DNA from: Mucilaginibacter limnophilus
Lineage (GTDB): Bacteria; Bacteroidota; Bacteroidia; Sphingobacteriales; Sphingobacteriaceae
Reading direction: 5' to 3'
DNA: 64,000 bases
Assembly: GCF_004005815.1 (NCBI RefSeq)
Contig: NZ_SACK01000003.1
Location: forward strand, 248,001-312,000
The notes under the pieces: model-generated
Seen by the model: only the letters and a program-made list of their open reading frames with translations
Told to the model about the DNA's origin: nothing
The model's database searches: none
Part shown: one piece after another, positions 45,591 through 54,784 of the stretch
Position numbering within the stretch: position 1 is the first letter of the stretch
Layout of the letters: each line of letters starts with the position of its first letter
Translations under genes and position numbers: made by a program

Positions 45591-48237
45591 GTTCGAAAGT
45601 ATATTCACCGCTTGTTATCTGAAACTGTTTGTATGCCTCACCTTTTGCATTTGGTACAAAAACGTCGGCAGTAGTGTTTGGCGGAATGGTAACTGTAAGC
45701 TTAAACTTGTTATCCTCAATTTTCCACTTGTTGCGAATTATTCCGTAGTCGCTGTTATATGAACCTTCGGCCCAGGTAAGCTTACCGCCAACAGTTGGTT
45801 TTATGATGATCTTTTTATAACCGGGTGCGGCTGCCTGAATGCCTGCAATATTTTTATACATCCAATCGCCAATAGCGCCATACGCATAATGATTGTACGA
45901 GTTCATATTCGGGGTTTGAAAACTTCCATCAGGTTTGATTCCATCCCATCGTTCCCATATAGTAGTGGCGCCCATTTTTACCGGATATAACCATGATGGA
46001 TAAGTTTCCTGCATTAGCAAGTCGTAAGCAACGTCAATATGCCCAAACCTGCTTAAAACATGGCATAAGTAAGGAGTTCCTAAAAAGCCGGTAGTTAGAT
46101 GGCTGCCATAATTTTTTATGTTAGCAACAAGTCTTTCGGCTGCCTGCTCACGTAAATTTTCAGGCAGCATATCAAATTGCAAGGCGAGTACATAAGCCGT
46201 TTGTGTAGATGATACCAGCCTGCCGCTTGGTGTTAGGTACTCATTTACGTAAGCCTTTTTGATATCGTTCAACAATGCGGAGTATTTTTCCTGCTCTTCT
46301 TTTTTACCCAACACTTGTGCTGCGTTTATTAATAACTGTGTTGAATTGGCATAAAAGCATTGCGCTATCATATATTTATCAGTTACCGCAGCCCTACCGT
46401 CGTTATCATCATCCGGGCGGTAAAACAGCCAGTCGCCAAAATGGAAACCGGTATTCCATAAGTTATCTCTTGAACGTGATGTAATAAAATCGACCCAGGC
46501 CTTCATGCTGTCATACTGCGTTTCCAGTATACGTTTATCGCCATAAGTAACATACATTCCCCATGGTATTATAGTGGCCACATCACCCCAACCGGCTGCC
46601 CCGGCATCACTTGGGTTCAAAACGTCAGGTATAACAAACGGTATGCTGCCATCTTTGTGCTGATCCGCTTTAACATCCTTCAGCCACTTGGTGAAGAAAC
46701 CGCTCACATTCATATTATATGCCGCTGTATTATAAAATGCCTGCGCATCACCTGTCCAGCCTAAACGCTCATCGCGCTGAGGGCAGTCGGTAGGCACATC
46801 AACAAAGTTGCCTTTTTGCCCCCAGGTAATGTTGTGCTGCAATTGGTTAAGCAAAGGGTTAGATGTTTCGAAAGTACCGGTAGGCGTCATATCAGAGTGA
46901 AGCACAACTGCTGTCAGGTCTTCCGGTTTTAATTCTTGCGGATACCCTTCTATCTTCACATATCTAAAACCCTGAAAACTAAAATGAGGTGAAAATATTT
47001 CCTCCTGGTTTCCTTTAAGGTAATAAGTATTTTGCTGTTTTGCCGAACGAAGATTTTCTGTATAAAAATTTCCTGCTTTATCTAAAACTTCGGTGTGGCT
47101 TAACGTGATCCTGGTACCGGCAGGCCCTTTTGTATGCAGCTCTACCCAGCCAACAAGGTTTTGGCCAAAGTCGGCAACTACATCACCCTGTGGGGTTTTG
47201 AATACTTTAAGTGCCTTGATGCGTTCGTGTTTACGTACCATTGGCCCGCTCATGCCTACAAGATTATTGTATCCATAATCAGGCAAGCTTACAGCGCTCC
47301 ATGTATTATCTTCTTTATACCCGACTCCATTCCAACCGGTTTTTTCCTTTCTGGCATCATATATTTCACCATCATAATGGCTTGATTTTAATAACGCCCC
47401 ATAAGCGGTTTTCCAGCTACCGTCGGTTATTAGTGTTTCATGCGTTCCGTCGGTGTATTCAACCTCAACCTGCATTAACAATGCACGTGTGTCGCCATAA
47501 AACGATACACGATCGTTAAATGCAACGCGGCCTTTATACCAGCCATCGGCAAGTATCGCTGAGAATGCGTTTGCACCTTTTCTGATCAATGTCGTCACAT
47601 CATACGCTTGATATTGTAGATGATCTTTATAACTCGTCCAACCGGGTGTAAAATAAGCGTCGCCTACTTTTTGTCCATTAATATATGCTTCATAAAGTCC
47701 TTTTGCGGTTATATATGCCGTAGCTGACAGTACGGTTTTGTTCAGATTAAACTCCTTCCTGAACATAGGGCTTGCCTGGGCTGTATCCTTACCTTGCACA
47801 GCTATCCACTTGGCTTTCCAGTCGGCGGGCTTAAGGCCCATTTGCCAATATTGCACACTACTCCACGCTGAAGTATTGCCGTGATTATCTTTTACTCTTA
47901 CCTGCCAGTAATAACGCTGCCCTGCCTTTAATGCCGGACCTGCATAATCAATTAAAACAGACTGGTCGGTAATCTTTGTATCATTCCACAGCAAGTTGTT
48001 ACCCTTAAGTAACTGTTTTGCATCGGTGCTTACCCTAATCTCATATGACTTTTGAAAAACATCTTTTCCGGCAGAAACTAATTTCCAGCTCATACGCGGT
48101 ATAGCAGGTTCAACAGCCAGCGGATTTACCTGGTGTTCTATCTGCAAATCTGTTACGCTTAGTTTTTGAGCGGATGCTGAGAAATGAGAAACCAGTATAA
48201 GTAAACCGATTAGTTTTAAGGAGAAGCTTAATTTCAT
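45586..48237 (-). CDS. GH78 alpha-L-rhamnosidase
   Basis: The 883-aa protein has a signal peptide (to about SASA-Q, residue 23) and the multi-domain GH78 layout. It has an N-terminal Ig-like domain, then a beta-sandwich lectin-like domain (AYITAKGLYEAYINGQKVG), and an (alpha/alpha)6 barrel with DCPQRDERLGWTGDAQAFYNTAA. The Glu of QRDER is the expected general acid, and GATTIWERWDGI carries the second catalytic Glu. A C-terminal sandwich ends the protein. It releases terminal L-rhamnose, probably in the periplasm, feeding RhaT. It lies 44 bp downstream of a second GH78 gene. Confidence 0.96.
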   Translation of the reverse strand: MKLSFSLKLIGLLILVSHFSASAQKLSVTDLQIEHQVNPLAVEPAIPRMSWKLVSAGKDVFQKSYEIRVSTDAKQLLKGNNLLWNDTKITDQSVLIDYAGPALKAGQRYYWQVRVKDNHGNTSAWSSVQYWQMGLKPADWKAKWIAVQGKDTAQASPMFRKEFNLNKTVLSATAYITAKGLYEAYINGQKVGDAYFTPGWTSYKDHLQYQAYDVTTLIRKGANAFSAILADGWYKGRVAFNDRVSFYGDTRALLMQVEVEYTDGTHETLITDGSWKTAYGALLKSSHYDGEIYDARKEKTGWNGVGYKEDNTWSAVSLPDYGYNNLVGMSGPMVRKHERIKALKVFKTPQGDVVADFGQNLVGWVELHTKGPAGTRITLSHTEVLDKAGNFYTENLRSAKQQNTYYLKGNQEEIFSPHFSFQGFRYVKIEGYPQELKPEDLTAVVLHSDMTPTGTFETSNPLLNQLQHNITWGQKGNFVDVPTDCPQRDERLGWTGDAQAFYNTAAYNMNVSGFFTKWLKDVKADQHKDGSIPFVIPDVLNPSDAGAAGWGDVATIIPWGMYVTYGDKRILETQYDSMKAWVDFITSRSRDNLWNTGFHFGDWLFYRPDDDNDGRAAVTDKYMIAQCFYANSTQLLINAAQVLGKKEEQEKYSALLNDIKKAYVNEYLTPSGRLVSSTQTAYVLALQFDMLPENLREQAAERLVANIKNYGSHLTTGFLGTPYLCHVLSRFGHIDVAYDLLMQETYPSWLYPVKMGATTIWERWDGIKPDGSFQTPNMNSYNHYAYGAIGDWMYKNIAGIQAAAPGYKKIIIKPTVGGKLTWAEGSYNSDYGIIRNKWKIEDNKFKLTVTIPPNTTADVFVPNAKGEAYKQFQITSGEYTFEQ

Positions 48238-48281
48238 AATTAAAGGTTTGATTGGTGAGGCATAATGTGGATATAGGTAAC

Positions 48282-50948
48282 TTACTTTATAACAAATTTA
48301 TAAGTGCCTGCATCTATATGATATTCTGTACTTACCGGACGATCATTTAAATAAGCCTTTTGACTCGAAGCTAACGCTAACCTTAAATCAGCTGAAGAAT
48401 TTGCCGGTACCACTACTGTATATTCAATCGCAGCACCTATGCGTTTCCATGAGGAAATAATTTTGCCATATGGCCCTTCATGCTCGGCGGTAAAATTGTT
48501 TAGGCCGCTTACAAAATTTGGATGCAGCACTATGCTTTTAAACCCTGGATGATTTTCATCAGGCTTGATACCGCCTAAACCTTTAAAAAACCAACCGCCT
48601 ACTTCGCCAAACATCATATGGTTTTGTGAGATATCTCTCGTAGCATTGATGTCCCAGTTTTCATACAGCGTGGTAGCGCCATTTACAATCCACCATCCCC
48701 ATGAAGGATAAGTATCTTGAGCGGCTAACTTATAAGCAGTTTCAGCCTGGCCGTTATCACTTAATGCATTCAAAATAGCTTTTGCGCCCAAAACACCAAC
48801 ATCAAGGTGCATACCGTCTGCTGCTACCCTTTTTGCAAGATTTTCGGCTAATCGCAGCCTGTATTCTTTTGGCACAATGTTCCATTGCAACGCCATACTG
48901 AGTTCGGTTTGCACGCCGCTTCCGTACAGGCAGGTTTGCTTGTTAAAGTATTTGTTGTTGATGGCTTTTTTTATCTTTTCTGCGAGCGCCGAATAATACT
49001 CATAGTCATTTGTTTTACCGAATAGCTTAGCAGCTTTTGCAAGAATTACAGCATCGGTATAAAAATAAACGGACGAAGTATACTCCAATGATGATTGTGA
49101 TTTCACCGGCACCCAATCCCCCCGGCCGAAGGTTGTAAGCCCTTCCGGACTGATGCTTGCTACATAATTTACATAAGCCTTTATATTGTTGTAATTATCG
49201 GCCAGTGCCTTATTGTCGCCATAAAACATATAAATATTCCACGGAATGATGGCGATGGTGCTTGTCCAGTCGGTACCGTTTGCAGTGCCATAGCCCCAGC
49301 CACCCGTTGGAATTATATCCGGCAATACACCATTCGGCTGCTGTTCGTCACGATGATCAGCCAGCCATTTCTCGTAAACGGTTATCCCATCAAAGTTAAA
49401 CAATCCCGTTTCTACAGCGAAATGCCCATCCCCTGTCCACCCGTTCTTTTCACGTTGGGGGCAATCGGTAGGGTAACCAAAAAGATTACTTAGATACGAG
49501 TTGTTGGCTGCCCACCATATTTTGTCAATCAGCAAATTTGATGAACTTAATTTCCCAACAGGCTTTACATCACTATGCATAAAATAGCCCGTAATATCTT
49601 CTTTATTTAAGGGGATTGGCTTGCTGCTTGTAATTTCAACGTATTGGAACCCTTTATAATTGAACTTCGGCATAAACTCAACCTGCTTTCCGTTAAGTAT
49701 AATTATGTCGGTTTGAAACGGATCGCTGTCATCCTTCGGCCTGTAGTAGATATCTATATTTGACATATCCAAACGTCCATTCTTATCTAACCGTTCGCCA
49801 TGTTTTATCCTTATCACTGTACCGCTTTCACCGTTCAGCTTCACTTTGGTTACCCCGGCAATAGTCCTGCCTAAGTCGACTAAATAAGTGGTATCATTGA
49901 GCTTTTTAAGCGTTTTGTCCGCAATTTCTTCAACATTACGAATAGGTTCCATAACTTGTGCAGCAATTTGTTTTGAAGGCGCGCTACGTAAAATAACACC
50001 ATCCCAGTTTTTATCTTCAAATGCTGCGGTATTCCATCCGGGTATTTCTAAACGACTGTCGTAGTGTTCGCCGGTATAAATGTTGTTTGATATAATGGGC
50101 CCGGTTTTAGTTTTCCAGGTATTATTGGTAGATATCACCTCTGTTGTGCCGTCGGTATAAGTTATTCGTATATCCATACAGAAAGCAGGTCTTTGCCGCC
50201 ATGGTGCACGGTCAAAATTCCAAACGGCAAGCGGCTGATGATTATACCAGCCGTTACCAAGTATTACACCTACAGCGTTTTCACCTCTCTGCAGATTTTT
50301 GGTTACATCATAAGTGACATAAAGGTTTCGCCGGTCAAAACGGGTGTACATAGGGTCTAAACGGTGGTTGCCAATTTTGTTCCCATTTATGTATAGCTCA
50401 TACAACCCGGCTACAGCTATGTATGCGCGTCCCGATTGAATAGTTTTATCGGTGTTAAATTTTTTTCTGAAATAAGGAGCAGGGCGTACATCTATACCAT
50501 TATTATCGCTTATCCAGTTACCTCTCCAGTTATGTTGGTTCATCATACCTGTTTCAAAGGTGTTTACTGCTGATGGTGCCAGCTTTTGATTATCCTTATC
50601 CCACAGCTCAACTTTCCAATAATATTTTGTGTAAGGTGTAAGCGCTTTGCCATGGTAAACTACCAGTATATCTGAAGTGGTTATTTTTGCGGTTGACCAA
50701 AAATTGCCCCTGCCACTCAAAACTGACAGCGAATCGGTACCAACCAAAATACAATAAGCGGTTTGTTTGGCACCCTGTCTGTTATCGTTCAACATCCATG
50801 TCAACCTTGGGTGTTCAGTATCTAAACCTATAGGATTTGTAAGATATTCAGTGCGCAAATTACTTACAGAAGCCGCACTTAGTACACTAAGCTTCGTTGT
50901 AAGTATAATTGTAAATAATACAGTTAAACGGTTTTTTGCAAATGTCAT
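48282..50948 (-). CDS. GH78 alpha-L-rhamnosidase, second paralogue
   Basis: With ATG 50948 (MTFAKNRLTVLFTIILTTKLSVLSA) the protein has a clean signal peptide; the frame extends six codons upstream. The 888-aa product shows the GH78 layout: YIAVAGLYELYINGNKIG, DCPQREKNGWTGDGHFAVETGLF with the expected general-acid Glu, and NGATTLYENWD with the second Glu. It differs clearly from the neighbouring rhamnosidase, so the two probably cleave different rhamnosyl linkages or aglycones. It is divided from the GntR gene by 140 bp carrying an inverted repeat. Confidence 0.95.
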   Translation of the reverse strand: MTFAKNRLTVLFTIILTTKLSVLSAASVSNLRTEYLTNPIGLDTEHPRLTWMLNDNRQGAKQTAYCILVGTDSLSVLSGRGNFWSTAKITTSDILVVYHGKALTPYTKYYWKVELWDKDNQKLAPSAVNTFETGMMNQHNWRGNWISDNNGIDVRPAPYFRKKFNTDKTIQSGRAYIAVAGLYELYINGNKIGNHRLDPMYTRFDRRNLYVTYDVTKNLQRGENAVGVILGNGWYNHQPLAVWNFDRAPWRQRPAFCMDIRITYTDGTTEVISTNNTWKTKTGPIISNNIYTGEHYDSRLEIPGWNTAAFEDKNWDGVILRSAPSKQIAAQVMEPIRNVEEIADKTLKKLNDTTYLVDLGRTIAGVTKVKLNGESGTVIRIKHGERLDKNGRLDMSNIDIYYRPKDDSDPFQTDIIILNGKQVEFMPKFNYKGFQYVEITSSKPIPLNKEDITGYFMHSDVKPVGKLSSSNLLIDKIWWAANNSYLSNLFGYPTDCPQREKNGWTGDGHFAVETGLFNFDGITVYEKWLADHRDEQQPNGVLPDIIPTGGWGYGTANGTDWTSTIAIIPWNIYMFYGDNKALADNYNNIKAYVNYVASISPEGLTTFGRGDWVPVKSQSSLEYTSSVYFYTDAVILAKAAKLFGKTNDYEYYSALAEKIKKAINNKYFNKQTCLYGSGVQTELSMALQWNIVPKEYRLRLAENLAKRVAADGMHLDVGVLGAKAILNALSDNGQAETAYKLAAQDTYPSWGWWIVNGATTLYENWDINATRDISQNHMMFGEVGGWFFKGLGGIKPDENHPGFKSIVLHPNFVSGLNNFTAEHEGPYGKIISSWKRIGAAIEYTVVVPANSSADLRLALASSQKAYLNDRPVSTEYHIDAGTYKFVIK

Positions 50949-51048
50949 ATTATACAGGCAGACCAATAAATTAATGTTTTAGGCCGAAGGTATCTTTCCA
51001 AATGTTCGTCATCCGGAAATAATTGATTCAAGGAAGCAAATTAAACAC

Positions 51049-51081
51049 ACAAGACATGGTAACTATCCTGCACTGTCTTGT
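51049..51081. promoter_or_regulatory. Inverted repeat between GntR and GH78 genes, possible operator
   Basis: ACAAGACA (51049-51056) and TGTCTTGT (51074-51081) form a perfect 8+8 inverted repeat with a 17-bp spacer. It lies 7 bp after the GntR stop and about 100 bp upstream of the GH78 start. It could be an operator for the adjacent GntR protein or a weak terminator. Confidence 0.35.
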
Positions 51082-51088
51082 CCATAAT

Positions 51089-52117
51089 CTATAACGATGC
51101 CCTTAAGTTTACTGTGAACGGCACGGCGTAGTGTTCATGGTCATTATTCAGTACAACTTCGGCGGTTTTGGCGCCTAGTGTTTCAAAACTTGTTGAAATT
51201 GTTGTAATACCATTCAAAATAACCTGCTTAATGGCTGTCTCGTTGTAAGATATTATGCCTACATCCGTCCCTATATCATAACCGGTTTTTTTAATACGCT
51301 GAATAAGTAATACTAAATCATCTTCAACAATGTTGATATAAACGGTTTTGGGCTGTATAATTTCTTTGCTAATGTCAGGAAGTATTTCGTATTCAAAAAA
51401 ATAGTCGAGGCAAAAATTCCTGAACCCCTGTATAATACCTTTTGAATAGTAAGTGCTTTCCGGGAATATAATTTTAATAGTTTGATATTTCTTTAAAGCG
51501 TTAAGCAGGTTTACCAAGGCTTTGTAAATATCCGCTTCAAAATCTTCGTATATGGCTGCATAGTCACCGGTAACGTTTTCCATCAACTTATCCATGATAA
51601 TAAGTTTGTCTTTTGGAATACTGTCTAATAACTGTGCTGCTTTGTCTTCATTATCAAAAAAGTAAGGAACAACAACTATCTTATTGTAGCCTTTATCCAT
51701 CTTTTCGGTAAGTATTTTTTTAAAAAGATGGAAGTCATTATTGTAAACATAAAAGTCTATCGCAGCCTTACCCTTCAGCGTTTCGGCAAACGCATCGTAA
51801 ATAATTTTTTTATGCGTACTCAGCTTATTAAATAATAGAAGTATTTTAAGTTGATGAGCTAATTTTTGATCGAGCACATAGGCGCCCTTTCCGGGAATTG
51901 TACCTATAATGCCACTTTTTTTTAGTTCGTTATAAAAGCGTTCAATAGTGCTACGCGAAGTATCTAATCCGAAGCTGAGATCATTAATCGAGGGCAGCAG
52001 GTCACCAGGCTGCACAAGGCCATTTTCTATGCCTGCTACAAAATCATTTACCAGTTGCAGATACTTTGGTGTAATGCTGTATTCATCAATTGATAATATT
52101 TTAAGAAAGTTTCGCAT
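51089..52117 (-). CDS. GntR-family regulator with sugar-binding C-terminal domain
   Basis: The 342-aa protein has an N-terminal winged helix of the GntR type (LVQPGDLLPSINDLSFGLDTSRSTIERFYNELKKSGIIGTIPGKGAYV). Its C-terminal domain (about 85-342) resembles the LacI/periplasmic-binding fold (KIVVVPYFFDNEDKAAQLLDSIP, DVGIISYNETAIKQVILNGITTIS). This architecture is typical of Bacteroidota regulators of sugar catabolism. The surroundings make L-rhamnose or rhamnulose the likely effector and the rhamnose genes the likely targets. The gene has its own unit, separated from the upstream DUF3823 gene by a terminator. Confidence 0.87.
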   Translation of the reverse strand: MRNFLKILSIDEYSITPKYLQLVNDFVAGIENGLVQPGDLLPSINDLSFGLDTSRSTIERFYNELKKSGIIGTIPGKGAYVLDQKLAHQLKILLLFNKLSTHKKIIYDAFAETLKGKAAIDFYVYNNDFHLFKKILTEKMDKGYNKIVVVPYFFDNEDKAAQLLDSIPKDKLIIMDKLMENVTGDYAAIYEDFEADIYKALVNLLNALKKYQTIKIIFPESTYYSKGIIQGFRNFCLDYFFEYEILPDISKEIIQPKTVYINIVEDDLVLLIQRIKKTGYDIGTDVGIISYNETAIKQVILNGITTISTSFETLGAKTAEVVLNNDHEHYAVPFTVNLRASL

Positions 52118-52232
52118 AGCCTTATAAAAGGCACTAAACTAAGGAATATTAACAATAATTTATTTTTAAGCAATGATTCAAAAGCTAAGTATCATATCTC
52201 AAACTTGTTAAAGATATTGTTACAAATCTTAA

Positions 52233-52261
52233 AGCCGTGTTATGTTTAGCATAACACGGCT
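52233..52261. terminator. Terminator after the SusC-SusD-DUF3823 operon
   Basis: AGCCGTGTTATG (52233-52244) and CATAACACGGCT (52250-52261) form a perfect 12-bp stem with a 5-nt loop, 8 bp downstream of the DUF3823 stop on the minus strand. Confidence 0.85.
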
Positions 52262-52269
52262 TATTAAAG

Positions 52270-52980
52270 TTATGGTATATCTACCTTCACTGCCTCAGTA
52301 TAATTATAACGTCTTGAAACGTTATCTTCTGATCGAGCGCCTACTCTTATGTAAAAGCTCCTTTTTTCAGGTAGTGTTATACTGGCTGTATAGTTGGTAC
52401 CCAAAATTTCATCATCAGCGGTGCCTTGTAAGTTGTTAGTTTGTGTAAGCTTGTTATCAAACGAAGCATTAGTAGCCTGTGATGTGGTTGACACAAACAC
52501 TTTTGCATCAGTAATTTTGAAAGTACCTGCACCGGCAGGCCGCGCAATAGTATAGTTGACAATTACGGTAGTACCGTTTACAGATACATCTCCTAATTTT
52601 ACTCTCAAAAATGGGAGCACTTTGAAGGTAAGATCTTTTTCACCTGCCAAATCAATAGTTTGTGGTTCTGTAAGCGGTACAAACGGGCCATCAACAGGGG
52701 TTACTTCATACTTTCCTTTGAAAATCTTTGTATTTCTGAAGGTTCCGTCGGGCTTTACCCAAAAATACTGAGGCAGCGGATTGTCATTCCAATCTGTTTG
52801 CAGCAATTTTATCCTGGTACCGTCAGGCTGTTCGGTGTATAGGGGTTCGCCGGTTTCGACATCGATTATTTTGCCGGTAAGTGTTTCTTCCGGCTCAGCA
52901 TAATCATCTACTTTATTGCAACTGCCTAATACAACAGTGGCCAAAAGTATAATAGCAATATATATTCTGTTTCTTTTCAT
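52270..52980 (-). CDS. DUF3823 lipoprotein, PUL accessory glycan-binding protein
   Basis: The 236-aa protein has a lipoprotein signal (VLGSC, Cys20) and the DUF3823 pattern: TGKIIDVETGEPLYTEQPDGTRIKLLQTDW followed by NTKIFKGKYEVTPVDGPF. A second beta-sandwich (VKLGDVSVNGTTVIVNYTI) follows. DUF3823 proteins are usually encoded right after SusD and are thought to be surface glycan-binding or SusCD-associated lipoproteins. It lies 12 bp downstream of SusD and closes the operon. Confidence 0.88.
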   Translation of the reverse strand: MKRNRIYIAIILLATVVLGSCNKVDDYAEPEETLTGKIIDVETGEPLYTEQPDGTRIKLLQTDWNDNPLPQYFWVKPDGTFRNTKIFKGKYEVTPVDGPFVPLTEPQTIDLAGEKDLTFKVLPFLRVKLGDVSVNGTTVIVNYTIARPAGAGTFKITDAKVFVSTTSQATNASFDNKLTQTNNLQGTADDEILGTNYTASITLPEKRSFYIRVGARSEDNVSRRYNYTEAVKVDIP

Positions 52981-52992
52981 TATATGTAGCTT

Positions 52993-54780
52993 TTAATAAA
53001 GTGGATTTTGCACAAGTAACGGGTTCTTGTTGATCTCTCCGCCCGGAATTGGTTCGTAGTAAAACCTGATCTGGAAAGTAAACCTCGACTTTGTTATTTC
53101 GTCGTCTTTTTTGAAAATGTATCTATTTTCATCAAATACGTAGTACGGGAACAGAGCCTTGTATATCCGGTTATTAAACTCCTGATCGGCAGTACGCCAT
53201 CTTCTTAAGTCCCACCAGCTGTGATTTTCAAAAGCCAACTCTTTCCGGCGTTCAATACGCACCACATCACGTGTAAGCTGGTTAGACGTCAAAGTTGGTG
53301 CACCGGCACGATCCCTTATGTCATTCATAGCTTCCAAAGCTTTAGCAAGCGATGCTGATGTACCCAACTCAACACCTGCTTCGGCCTTATTAAGTAAAAC
53401 CTCGGCGTAACGGATATCTATCCACGCCTGGTCTGACCGCCATAGTGCTAAATCGGCCTGCGCTAAATTGGAGTTTTGATATTTCCTTACAAAAAAACCT
53501 GTACCGGTAGATCCGCCAATGCCCATACCGCTTAAACCAACTACACGTTTACCGTTGTATAGTACATCCGTACTTCCGGCTGTTTTTAACGCGGCGTTGT
53601 TGCTTGCATCATCGCCGTTTACGTATGACGGATATATACCGCGCTGCACATCAATCACTTCCCCACGGAAAGTATCACCGGGAAATATAACAGTAGCACG
53701 CAAGCGAGGTTCAGTATTTGCAAACAAGTCTATCCGCTGGGTAAAGCGTCTTGGAAAGCCGTTAGCATCATTAACCGGCAATTCACCAAACAGTTCAACA
53801 TAGTCAAGCGTCGGGTTAACAAATGAGCCATAACCGCTAACAAATTGCTTTGGTGCGTTCAATGCATCCCACGAGTGGGTCATTTCAGGGTATTTATAAT
53901 CTTTTATGAAGATGTTCTCGGTGCTGTTTTCGTCCAAAAACAAATTCACATAATTTTGATATTTATCGGCATTGGCCCTGTATAAACTGTATTTACCTTC
54001 AAGCGCCACAGCTGCATCATATGCTTTTTGAAAATATGCTGTCGCTTCGGTTGCCGGAATACCTAATAAACCATTTAGCTGGATACTGCCGTACTTAGCT
54101 ATGCTACCTGCATAAAGCATCGCACGTGATTTTAGTGCTAAAGCGACATTTTTATTTGCGCGGCCCTTAACTATTTTATCAGGAGTAACATCGGGCATTA
54201 GTTCAATAGCAAGGTTCAGCTCTTCCTCTACAAATTTGTAAACGTCCTCTTCACTGCTTCGTGGCACGCGCAATTCGTCTTGCGTTGAATTGAATGGGTC
54301 TTGCGGTTCTTTAATAATGGGAACGCCGCCGTAGCGTTTTACAAGGTCAAAATAAAAATATGCTCTCAAAAAGTGGGCTTCGCCAAGGTAAGCGTTAGCC
54401 TGCGCTTCTGAAAAGTTTGACGCGTTAGCCGGAAGTGTTTTCAAAAGGTAATTTATTTTGCGGATATCGCCATAAGGCCAGTAGCCGAAGCTTCCGCTTT
54501 CAATTGAACCTCTGAAAACATAATCAACCTGCAGCATTTCGGCTGTAAACAGGCCCAAAGCCGGGAACGGCGGGAACTGGTTAAAGCCCTGGGCAAAGTT
54601 ATACCTGAAATCCTCTATAGGCAGGTTAGCATAAATAGGTACCATGTAAGCCCCAACACCGGCATCGGTACTAAATACGTCTTCGTCTTTCAGAATATTT
54701 ACCGGGGCAATATCCAGCTTATTACATCCTGTGGCCGTAATTACCGACAGGAGCACTATAAATCTTTTTAAATATTTCAT
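52993..54780 (-). CDS. susD: SusD-like glycan-binding lipoprotein (rhamnose locus)
   Basis: The 595-aa protein has a lipobox (TATGC, Cys19) and the SusD/RagB fold. It has EAHFLRAYFYFDLVKRYGGVPIIKEP, DIRYAEVLLNKAEAGVELG, and a C-terminal RRKELAFENHSWWDLRRWRTADQ followed by NPLLVQNPLY. It pairs with the SusC gene 4 bp upstream. Tandem surface binding and TonB transport of rhamnose-containing oligosaccharides is the likely role given the GH78 genes and rhaT nearby. Confidence 0.95.
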   Translation of the reverse strand: MKYLKRFIVLLSVITATGCNKLDIAPVNILKDEDVFSTDAGVGAYMVPIYANLPIEDFRYNFAQGFNQFPPFPALGLFTAEMLQVDYVFRGSIESGSFGYWPYGDIRKINYLLKTLPANASNFSEAQANAYLGEAHFLRAYFYFDLVKRYGGVPIIKEPQDPFNSTQDELRVPRSSEEDVYKFVEEELNLAIELMPDVTPDKIVKGRANKNVALALKSRAMLYAGSIAKYGSIQLNGLLGIPATEATAYFQKAYDAAVALEGKYSLYRANADKYQNYVNLFLDENSTENIFIKDYKYPEMTHSWDALNAPKQFVSGYGSFVNPTLDYVELFGELPVNDANGFPRRFTQRIDLFANTEPRLRATVIFPGDTFRGEVIDVQRGIYPSYVNGDDASNNAALKTAGSTDVLYNGKRVVGLSGMGIGGSTGTGFFVRKYQNSNLAQADLALWRSDQAWIDIRYAEVLLNKAEAGVELGTSASLAKALEAMNDIRDRAGAPTLTSNQLTRDVVRIERRKELAFENHSWWDLRRWRTADQEFNNRIYKALFPYYVFDENRYIFKKDDEITKSRFTFQIRFYYEPIPGGEINKNPLLVQNPLY

Positions 54781-54784
54781 CGTA

